Of a DNA stretch of 5,197 nt, positions 1 to 5,197 are shown piece after piece. Each line of letters begins with the position of its first letter. Positions within the stretch are counted from its first letter, which is position 1. Source of the stretch: Acidobacteriota bacterium (GTDB lineage Bacteria; Acidobacteriota; Vicinamibacteria; Vicinamibacterales; 2-12-FULL-66-21); the NCBI GenBank assembly GCA_013694845.1, contig JACDBQ010000395.1, positions 1-5,197 on the forward strand, read 5' to 3'. Under the pieces are notes generated by a model that did not search any database, was not told where the DNA came from, and worked only from the letters and a program-made list of their open reading frames with translations. Made by a program: the position numbers and the translations under genes.

Positions 1-251
1 GGGCCATCGCACGGCGCGCTGCCGCACGGATCGCGGCGGGGTCCCCGGCGAGCTCTCCCGCCACACCCCCGTCAGCCGCAGACGACGCGGCTGCCGTACG
101 TGAAGCGCGGAGGGCCGCGAAGGTCCGCATCGCGCGGAGCGGGCCGACCTACGCCGCCCTGCGAGGTTTGTCCTTCGCCATGAAGCTGGATCTGCTGCTG
201 TTCGGGCGCATCACGTCCGGGCCGTTCTTTGCCCTGCTCGTGAAGAAATGA
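1..251 (+). CDS. C-terminal fragment of an unidentified protein (5' end outside window)
   Basis: An open frame whose first complete codon is at position 3 runs to a TGA at 249-251 and gives the last 82 residues of a protein that begins upstream. The other two forward frames are closed by stops (at about 110 and 180), and the codons here end mostly in G or C, so this is the likely coding frame. The first half is Ala/Arg/Pro-rich and looks like a disordered linker. The last 35 or so residues look folded, with a hydrophobic stretch (MKLDLLLFGRITSGPFFALL) and a Lys-Lys end. I do not recognise the family. The end pattern (Gly-Pro-Phe-Phe then aliphatic residues and Lys) loosely resembles the last strand of some SAM-dependent methyltransferases, but this is a weak impression. 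Its stop overlaps the start of the next glycosyltransferase gene by ATGA, so it probably belongs to the same operon and pathway. Confidence 0.6.
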   Translation, partial: AIARRAAARIAAGSPASSPATPPSAADDAAAVREARRAAKVRIARSGPTYAALRGLSFAMKLDLLLFGRITSGPFFALLVKK

Positions 252-1408
252 AGATCCTTTATTCGGCGATCGACCAGGTCGTGCCAGGTACGATAGGTGG
301 ATCCGTGCACGTCACCGCCGTCGCCGAAGGGCTGGCCGCGCTCGGTCACGAGGTGCACGTGCTGGTCACGCGGGGGGACGGTCCGTTCCCCGCAGGGGCG
401 GTACGCTGGATCGCGATGTCGCCGCCGTTCGGCGCGAACCAGTTCCGCTGGACCCGTCGCATCGCCGTGAAGCGGATCGCCGAGCGCATTCATCCGGACG
501 TGATCATGGAGCGGTACTACAATTTCGGGGGGGAGGCGCTGGTTCACGCGCGCGGGCTTCACGCGCTGGCGGTTCTCGAAGTGAACGCGCCGGTGATCGA
601 CCATCCCGGCTCGGTCAAGGCGGTGATCGACCGGGCGCTGATCCTTCGTCCGATGCAGCGGTGGCGCGATCGACTGTGCACGGCGGCCGACATCATCGTG
701 ACGCCGAGCGGCGCGATCCTGCCGGATGGCACTCCAACGTCCAAGGTGCTGGAGCTCGAATGGGGGGCCGACACGGACCGTTTCCACCCCGGAGCCGCGG
801 GTCCGGTGCCGTTCGCGCCGCCCGGAGGAACAGTCGCCGTGTTCGCGGGCGCCTTCAGAAGCTGGCACGGCGCGATCCATCTCGCACGCGCGATGCGTGC
901 GCTCGGCGACCGCGGACGAACCGGCATCTCGGTGCTCTTCATCGGCGATGGACCGGAGCTTCCCGCGGTGCGCGCAGAAGCCGCCGGCCTGGACAACGTT
1001 GTTTTCGCCGGCGCCATAGCGCACGACCGGATGCCGGCCGCGCTGGCGAGCGCACATATCGGCGTCGCTCCGTTCGATATCACGGCTCATCGACCGCTGT
1101 CGCTCGGTTTCTACTGGTCGCCACTGAAGATCTTCGAATACATGGCAAGCGGGTTACCGGTAGTCGCGCCCGCGGCGGCGCGCATTCACCGGTTGGTCGA
1201 ACACGGCCGGGAAGGGTTGCTCTACGACCCCGCGACGAGTGGCTCGCTCGCCGCCTCACTCGCGCAGCTCGCCGACGCGGGACTTCGCGAGAGGCTCGGC
1301 GCCGGCGCCCGCGCACGTGCCGTGCGCGATTACAGCTGGCAGGCCCACTGTCGGAAATTGAGCGACGCGTTCGCGGCAAGCCGAGCTCCATCCGAGAGCC
1401 GAACCTGA
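248..1408 (+). CDS. GT4-family glycosyltransferase, atypical active site
   Basis: This 386-residue protein has the two-domain GT-B layout of GT4 retaining glycosyltransferases, which transfer a sugar from a nucleotide-sugar donor to a glycan or lipid-linked acceptor in the cytoplasm. The N-terminal Rossmann domain (about 1-170) opens with MKILYSAID and a glycine turn at 14-18 (GTIGG), followed by the helix AEGLAALGHEVHVL (26-39). ERYYNFGGE (88-96) and LEVNAP (110-115) are typical of one GT4 subgroup. The donor domain (about 195-375) shows VFAGAF (198-203), FIGDGPEL (231-238) and SPLKIFEYMASGLPVVAP (291-308). Oddities: in the EX7E motif the second Glu is E297, but the position eight residues before it is Tyr289. 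The usual Arg and Lys of the donor-phosphate loop are replaced in GAFRSWHG (201-208). The ATG overlaps the preceding TGA as ATGA, which implies translational coupling; no strong Shine-Dalgarno is visible. Acceptor and sugar cannot be told from sequence. The family assignment is secure. Confidence 0.93.
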   Translation: MKILYSAIDQVVPGTIGGSVHVTAVAEGLAALGHEVHVLVTRGDGPFPAGAVRWIAMSPPFGANQFRWTRRIAVKRIAERIHPDVIMERYYNFGGEALVHARGLHALAVLEVNAPVIDHPGSVKAVIDRALILRPMQRWRDRLCTAADIIVTPSGAILPDGTPTSKVLELEWGADTDRFHPGAAGPVPFAPPGGTVAVFAGAFRSWHGAIHLARAMRALGDRGRTGISVLFIGDGPELPAVRAEAAGLDNVVFAGAIAHDRMPAALASAHIGVAPFDITAHRPLSLGFYWSPLKIFEYMASGLPVVAPAAARIHRLVEHGREGLLYDPATSGSLAASLAQLADAGLRERLGAGARARAVRDYSWQAHCRKLSDAFAASRAPSESRT

Positions 1409-1429
1409 AGCCAGAGCCTGAAGCCCGAA
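1391..1429 (+). repeat. Short 13-bp-period degenerate tandem repeat across a gene junction
   Basis: CCTGAAGCCAGAG (1404-1416) is followed at once by CCTGAAGCCCGAA (1417-1429), which matches it at 11 of 13 positions. The 13 bases before them (1391-1403, TCCGAGAGCCGAA) look like a more diverged third unit, and a further GCCT follows at 1430. The repeat contains the stop codon of the upstream glycosyltransferase gene (TGA, 1406-1408) and ends 8 bases before the ATG of the next one. It may be a local slippage duplication, or it may have set the spacing between the two genes. No protein-binding role can be shown. Confidence 0.5.
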
Positions 1430-1437
1430 GCCTATTG

Positions 1438-2697
1438 ATGAATGTTCTCCTCGCGACCGACTCGTTCCCCCCGCACTGCGGCGGCAGCGGCTGGAGCACG
1501 TACGAGCTGGCTCGTGGACTGCGAGAGCGCGGGCATACCGTCCTCGTGGTGAAGGTGGTCGCGGGACACGGCGGCGTCGAACGCGAGTGCGTCTACGACG
1601 GACTTCGCGTCATCGAGTACCACGCGTGGACGCCGAACGTCCCCGGACTGCGCAACTACTTCAAGAACGAACGCCTGTACCCGAGGCTGGCGGCGCGCCT
1701 TCAGGCACTCATCGCGACTCATTCGACCGACGTCATTCACGGGCAGCACGTGCTGTCCGCCCCGCCGTCCGTACACGCGGCCAGGCGCGCCGGCATACCG
1801 TCGGTCGTCACCGTCCGGGACTACTGGCCCGTGTGCTATCGCTCCGACCTGCTGCACTCGCCGACAGGGCTGGCGCTGTGCCCGGGGTGCTCACGCGCAG
1901 CCGGCCTCCAGCCCGCGCCGACGCGCATCGGCGTGCTGCACTTCGGACGCCTGCTCCTGCGCAAGTACCTGGTCGCCAACCTGGCCGGCAAGGTCGCGGC
2001 GCTCGCGGCCGCCGATGCCGTCATCGCCGTCAGTTCAGTCATCGCTGGCGACCTGCGCGCGCGCGCGCCGGAGCTCGCCGCCACCCGCCTCCACGTCATC
2101 CCGAACCCGGTGAACATCCAGTCTCTTCGTCGCCGGGCGTCGGCACCGCGACCACTGGCAGAGCCGTACGCGCTGTACGTGGGCAAGCTCGCGGTGAACA
2201 AGGGGACAGACCTGCTGGTCGACGTCATCCAGCAGGCAGATCTCGACTGGCCCCTCGTGATTGTCGGCGACGGACCGGATCGGCCGAAAATCGAAGCAGC
2301 CGTGCGGAAGAGTGGGCATGATGTGCGGTTCCCCGGCTGGATCGACCAGGAGCAGACCACCGCCTGGCTCGCACACGCCGGGATGCTCATCTTTCCGTCA
2401 CGCGGACCGGAATCCCTGAGCCGGGTGCTGATCGAAGCGAGCGCGCTCGGCGTTCCGATCGCCGCGATGCAGACGGGCGGCACCGGCGACGTCGTGGAGG
2501 ACGAGATCACCGGTCTGCTCTCCTCGTCCGTTGGCGAGCTGGCCGACGATGTGCGGCGGATCAGGCACGGGGAGGTGCTCCGGCAGAGGCTGGGCGCTGC
2601 CGCGGCAAACCGCGCGGTCGAGAAGTTCGACGCCGTCTCGGTAGTGGGCCGAGTCGAGGCGCTCTACAAGAGAGTCATCGAGGCCCGCAGGCGATGA
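1438..2697 (+). CDS. GT4-family glycosyltransferase with Cys-cluster insert
   Basis: This 419-residue GT-B glycosyltransferase is predicted to be cytoplasmic and to use a nucleotide-sugar donor. The ATG at 1438 is chosen because the family N-terminus starts there (MNVLLATDSFPP, then CGGSG at 14-18 and a helix ending RERGHTVLVV, 29-38). The frame stays open far upstream only because it overlaps the previous gene out of frame. A TTG at 1435 would add a single residue. The N-domain includes VIHGQH (99-104) and VVTVRDYWPVC (123-133). Cys133 followed by CPGC (148-151) forms a three-cysteine group seen in a number of GT4 proteins next to the D-Y/F-W motif. The C-domain has VIPNPVN (220-226), LYVGKLAVNKG (246-256, with Lys250 where Arg is usual, and Lys255), VIVGDGPDRP (274-283) and an intact EX7E motif, Glu325 and Glu333. 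Only weak GAAG (1427-1430) serves as a possible ribosome site. The next gene overlaps its stop by ATGA. Specificity is unknown. Confidence 0.94.
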   Translation: MNVLLATDSFPPHCGGSGWSTYELARGLRERGHTVLVVKVVAGHGGVERECVYDGLRVIEYHAWTPNVPGLRNYFKNERLYPRLAARLQALIATHSTDVIHGQHVLSAPPSVHAARRAGIPSVVTVRDYWPVCYRSDLLHSPTGLALCPGCSRAAGLQPAPTRIGVLHFGRLLLRKYLVANLAGKVAALAAADAVIAVSSVIAGDLRARAPELAATRLHVIPNPVNIQSLRRRASAPRPLAEPYALYVGKLAVNKGTDLLVDVIQQADLDWPLVIVGDGPDRPKIEAAVRKSGHDVRFPGWIDQEQTTAWLAHAGMLIFPSRGPESLSRVLIEASALGVPIAAMQTGGTGDVVEDEITGLLSSSVGELADDVRRIRHGEVLRQRLGAAAANRAVEKFDAVSVVGRVEALYKRVIEARRR

Positions 2698-3935
2698 AGC
2701 GGTTGCGCGTCGCCATCACCGCACGTTCGGTGTTCCCCATCCACGGCATGGGTGGCCTCGAGCGCAGCGTCTACGACCTGGCACGGCACCTTGCGCGCAG
2801 GGACGTGCAGGTGACGCTGATCACACGGACGCCCAGCGCCGCCGCCCCCGATGTCATTCACCCGGACGTCCGGCTCGCGTTCGTACCCTACCGGACATTC
2901 CCCTTCGCCGGCCGGCGCGGCACCACGGTCATCGACCGCAGCACCGCCTATCCCCTCTTCGGAGCTCGCGCTGGCGCGCTCGCGGCGTCGATGGTCGAAG
3001 CGGGAACCGTCGACATCGTCCATGGCTTCGGTGCCAGCGTGCTCGGGTATGCGCGGCGACGGGCGCAACTCGCCGCGCCGCTCGTTCTGAACCCGCAGGG
3101 TCTCGAGGAGTTCGGCGCGACCGATCCAGCGCGTGCGCGGCTGAAGCGGATCGCGTATCTGCCGCTGCGTCGCGCTGTCCTCGCCTGCGCGGCCGCGGCC
3201 GACGCGGTGATCGCCACGGACCACGCGCTCGAACCGGCCGTCCGCCAGCATCTCGGGGTGCCCGGTTCCAAGGTTTCGACGATCCCCAACGCACTGGATC
3301 TGAATGACGTCGATGCGCTCGCCACAGCCGCAGATGGTGTCCGCATCCGGCAGGACGCGGGAATCAGGGCGGACGACGTCGTCCTGCTAAGCGTCGGACG
3401 ACTCGAAGAGAACAAGGGTTTCGACGTCCTGGCACACGCGCTCGCCGCGTTGCGCGAGCATTCCGGACGGCTGGCACATGGGCAGTGGCGCTGGGTCATC
3501 GTCGGTGCGGGGCCGGCCAAGGGGCGACTTGAAAGGCTCGTCGCCGAACTGCGGCTAGCGCCACACGTCCTGTTCGCCGGACAGCTGCCGGATCGTGCTC
3601 TCCACGCATGGTACGAGGGGGTGGATCTGTTCGTGCATCCGACGCTCTACGAAGGAAGCTCGCTGGTCACGCTCGAAGCAATGGCTCACCGCCGCGCCTG
3701 CGTCGTCACCGATGCGGGAGGGCTGCCCGATAAGGTGCATCCAGGAGTAAATGGGTGGATCGTGAAGCCGGGAGACCCCGCCGCTCTGGCCGCGGCTATC
3801 AGCGGCGCCCTTGCCCAGCCGGAGCGGCTGAACGGAATGGGCCGGGCAGGACGTGAGATCGTCGAACACACTTTCTCGTGGGAAGCTGCGGTAACTGACA
3901 CGATACGACTTTACGAACGTCTACTGCGGGCATAA
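2694..3935 (+). CDS. GT4-family glycosyltransferase, canonical
   Basis: This 413-residue protein is a standard GT4 retaining glycosyltransferase. The N-domain has the glycine-rich acceptor-side loop FPIHGMGGLERSVYDLARHL (14-33) and VDIVHGFG (106-113). The interdomain region shows ADAVIATD (169-176) and VSTIPNALD (194-202). The donor domain carries all expected landmarks: LSVGRLEENKG (232-242) with Arg236 and Lys241 placed to hold the donor diphosphate, VIVGAGPAKGRLE (268-280), VLFAGQLPD (292-300), and an EX7E motif of Glu320 and Glu328 within YEGSSLVTLEAMA. GGLPDKVHPGVNG (342-354) and the terminal FSWEAAV (394-400) are also typical. The start is fixed by ATGA overlap with the upstream stop, implying coupled translation and matched production of the two enzymes. 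There is no signal peptide or membrane segment. The overall resemblance is to capsule, exopolysaccharide or O-antigen glycosyltransferases; the transferred sugar cannot be named. The TAA stop at 3933-3935 is followed by a 74-bp gap. Confidence 0.95.
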   Translation: MKRLRVAITARSVFPIHGMGGLERSVYDLARHLARRDVQVTLITRTPSAAAPDVIHPDVRLAFVPYRTFPFAGRRGTTVIDRSTAYPLFGARAGALAASMVEAGTVDIVHGFGASVLGYARRRAQLAAPLVLNPQGLEEFGATDPARARLKRIAYLPLRRAVLACAAAADAVIATDHALEPAVRQHLGVPGSKVSTIPNALDLNDVDALATAADGVRIRQDAGIRADDVVLLSVGRLEENKGFDVLAHALAALREHSGRLAHGQWRWVIVGAGPAKGRLERLVAELRLAPHVLFAGQLPDRALHAWYEGVDLFVHPTLYEGSSLVTLEAMAHRRACVVTDAGGLPDKVHPGVNGWIVKPGDPAALAAAISGALAQPERLNGMGRAGREIVEHTFSWEAAVTDTIRLYERLLRA

Positions 3936-4009
3936 GCTACGGTTCTTCCATTCATCCCTGAGAGGTTTGATTCTATTTGGCTGAACGCGAATGGCGTGAG
4001 GCGAGCGAT
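3936..4009 (+). other. Intergenic gap of lower GC, no clear promoter or terminator
   Basis: These 74 bases between the third GT4 gene and the membrane glycosyltransferase gene are visibly less GC-rich than the surrounding genes, especially 3938-3982. A six-base inverted pair (CCATTC 3948-3953, GAATGG 3989-3994) is separated by 35 bases and has no following T run, so it is not a credible terminator. TTGATT (3967-3972) could pass as a -35 box, but nothing like a -10 box lies 16-18 bases on. The region could hold a lineage-specific promoter that cannot be recognised here. If the TTG at 3977 is the true start of the next gene, the gap shrinks to 41 bases. Confidence 0.5.
3998..4001 (+). promoter_or_regulatory. 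Probable ribosome binding site for the GT-C gene
   Basis: GAGG ends eight bases before the ATG at 4010, good Shine-Dalgarno spacing, and it favours this start. A competing site, GAGAGG at 3960-3965, lies 11 bases before an in-frame TTG at 3977. It would add 11 charged residues (LAEREWREASD, with the first read as Met) ahead of the first membrane helix. Confidence 0.5.
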
Positions 4010-5197
4010 ATGCGCCCCTCACGCGTCGGGCTGGCGCTCGTACTGGCGGCGGCGACGGCGCTTCGATACTGGGACCTGGGCCACGGGATCCCGTATGCGG
4101 TAGGCGTCGACGAGCCGGAGATCGTCGAACGGGCCTTCCAGATGATGAAGAACGGGACGCTCAACCCGCACTTCTTCGACTACGGCCAGCTCCATATCTA
4201 CATCCAGCTCGTTGTCTCGATCATCAGATTCATCGCCGGATCGGTGAGCGGCGCGTGGGACTCCCTCGGCCAGGCCACGAGCAGCAGCTTCTATTTCTGG
4301 GGGCGCGTCGTGACGGCCGCTTTTGGCGTGGCGACGGTGCTGCTCGTCTTTCGAATCGGATTGCGCTGGGGTTCGAGGCACGCCTTGCTGGCGGCGGCAC
4401 TGATGGCGGTCATGCCGCTCCACGTCCGGTATTCGCACTACGTTCTGACCGATACGCCACTGACGTTTTTCGTGGCGCTCGCGATGCTGCTGGCGCTCGG
4501 GGCGCATGAGCGTCCCGCGCTGCGGGCGTTTGCATTCGCCGGGGCGGCGGCGGGGCTCGCCGCAGCGGTCAAGTACAACGGTGGCATTGCTCTGGTGATG
4601 CCGCTCGTCGTCTGCTGGATGACACCAGGCGCGCGTCCGTCGCGGCTGGCGTGCACGCTGGCGGTCGTGGGCGGCGCCGCCGCCGCATTTCTGCTCGCGG
4701 CCCCCTATACGGTGCTGGACCTGCCCGGTTTCCTCGACCGCTTCGCCCGGCTCACCGCCGAGTACCGGAACGCAGGCGCACCGGCGGAGCGGGGGGACAT
4801 CCTTTACCTCAAACATCTGCGGCTGCAGTTCGGCTGGCCGGGGATGCTCCTGATCGCGGGCGGTCTCGCGATGGGGGCGGTGCGGGCGTTCTGGGGTCCG
4901 AGCCGCGTGACCTGGACCGTCGCGCTGGTCTTTCCGGTCATCTACTTCCTGATCATCGCCAAGCAACGGATCATCTACGCCCGCTACCTGCTGCCTCTCG
5001 TGCCCATGTTGTGCATCGTCGCGGCCGCGGCCGTGATCTCGGGCGTCAGTCTGCTGCGCAGGTATCAGTTCCCGCGCGTCTTGCGCACCACCCTGATCGC
5101 GGGTCTCGCGCTGGCGCTGCTTGCGCCGCCGGCGGTCACGGCGATCGGCTTCAACCACATGATCTCGCGCACGTCGACTGTTGATCTGGCGTATGAC
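4010..5197 (+). CDS. GT39/PMT/ArnT-like integral membrane glycosyltransferase (3' end outside window)
   Basis: The first 396 residues are present and the frame is still open at the window edge. This is a GT-C-fold enzyme of the PMT/ArnT/GT83 type. Such enzymes sit in the inner membrane and move a sugar from a polyprenyl-phosphate carrier to a protein, lipid or glycan on the outer face. About eleven hydrophobic segments are visible, near 6-19, 63-79, 98-118, 124-137, 152-166, 173-186, 191-207, 213-233, 277-292, 303-317 and 325-347, with another at 360-380. The first outer loop has the acidic pair Asp34-Glu35 in VDEPEIVERA, where this superfamily keeps catalytic or metal-binding acids. Further family signs are RYSHYVLTDTP (140-150), AAVKYNGG (185-192), APYTVLDLPGFLDRF (231-245) and YARYLLPLVP (323-332). 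ATG 4010 is preferred for its GAGG site and because MRPSRVGLALVL leads straight into the first helix; TTG 3977 is the alternative. Relatives are usually 450-600 residues, so a C-terminal, probably periplasmic, part is missing. The acceptor is unknown. Confidence 0.88.
   Translation, partial: MRPSRVGLALVLAAATALRYWDLGHGIPYAVGVDEPEIVERAFQMMKNGTLNPHFFDYGQLHIYIQLVVSIIRFIAGSVSGAWDSLGQATSSSFYFWGRVVTAAFGVATVLLVFRIGLRWGSRHALLAAALMAVMPLHVRYSHYVLTDTPLTFFVALAMLLALGAHERPALRAFAFAGAAAGLAAAVKYNGGIALVMPLVVCWMTPGARPSRLACTLAVVGGAAAAFLLAAPYTVLDLPGFLDRFARLTAEYRNAGAPAERGDILYLKHLRLQFGWPGMLLIAGGLAMGAVRAFWGPSRVTWTVALVFPVIYFLIIAKQRIIYARYLLPLVPMLCIVAAAAVISGVSLLRRYQFPRVLRTTLIAGLALALLAPPAVTAIGFNHMISRTSTVDLAYD

Noticed and set aside
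372..767. G runs of 6-7 (372-377, 527-533, 762-767) in the first GT4 gene, considered as phase-variation tracts.
   Set aside because: Runs of six or seven G or C are expected by chance several times in 5 kb at this base composition. They are shorter than typical contingency tracts, and the frame is intact.
149..1090. Minus-strand open frame of 313 codons opposite the first GT4 gene.
   Set aside because: It has a biased Arg/His/Asp composition and no recognisable domain, and lies opposite a well-supported gene. Similar shadows elsewhere on both strands were dropped for the same reason.
661..1437. In-frame upstream extension of the second GT4 gene (259 extra codons).
   Set aside because: It lies out of frame inside the first GT4 gene and translates to Arg-rich low complexity. 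The conserved GT4 N-terminus begins exactly at the ATG at 1438.
2055..2068. (GC)7 dinucleotide tract within the second GT4 gene.
   Set aside because: It is short, encodes an ordinary Arg-Ala stretch in frame, and is unremarkable in a CG-rich gene. There is no sign of slippage.
3948..3994. Inverted pair CCATTC / GAATGG as a terminator stem.
   Set aside because: It has only six pairs, a 35-base loop and no T tract, and its right arm lies just before the next gene's ribosome site.
4019..5158. Long minus-strand open frame (379 codons) opposite the membrane protein gene.
   Set aside because: Its translation is a low-complexity run of Arg, Asp, Gln, His and Pro with no domain, as expected of the antisense of a GC-rich hydrophobic gene. 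The plus strand has clear family motifs.

Overview
This GC-rich window (roughly two-thirds G+C by eye) carries one strand of closely packed genes, all on the + strand. It reads as the interior of a surface-polysaccharide or glycoconjugate biosynthesis cluster. The codons are strongly G/C-ending, and nearly every frame stays open for long stretches, as expected of a high-GC chromosome. The style of the proteins (GT4 glycosyltransferases beside a GT-C membrane glycosyltransferase, rich in Ala and Arg) fits soil-type Acidobacteriota, Gemmatimonadota or a similar high-GC Gram-negative lineage. This is an impression only, because no marker gene is present.

Layout: (1) the last 82 codons of an unidentified gene run from the left edge to 251. 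(2) 248-1408 is an atypical GT4 glycosyltransferase whose start overlaps the previous stop by ATGA. (3) A 29-bp spacer, which includes part of a small 13-bp-period tandem repeat, leads to a second GT4 enzyme at 1438-2697. (4) A second ATGA overlap starts a third, fully canonical GT4 enzyme at 2694-3935. (5) A 74-bp spacer of visibly lower GC precedes a polytopic GT39/PMT/ArnT-like glycosyltransferase that begins near 4010 and runs off the right edge.

How they may work together (inference): the three soluble GT-B enzymes would add successive sugars from nucleotide-sugar donors onto a lipid carrier or a growing glycan on the cytoplasmic side. The membrane GT-C protein would use a polyprenyl-phosphate-linked sugar on the periplasmic side, either to decorate the glycan or to glycosylate a protein. 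The two 4-bp overlaps imply translational coupling. The 74-bp gap could be an operon break or only a looser join.

I found no RNA gene, mobile element, CRISPR array, attachment site or convincing promoter or terminator. I do not see a clearly new system here. The points most worth a second look are the altered catalytic and donor-binding positions in the first GT4 enzyme, the cysteine cluster in the second, the small repeat between them, and the start choice of the membrane protein.
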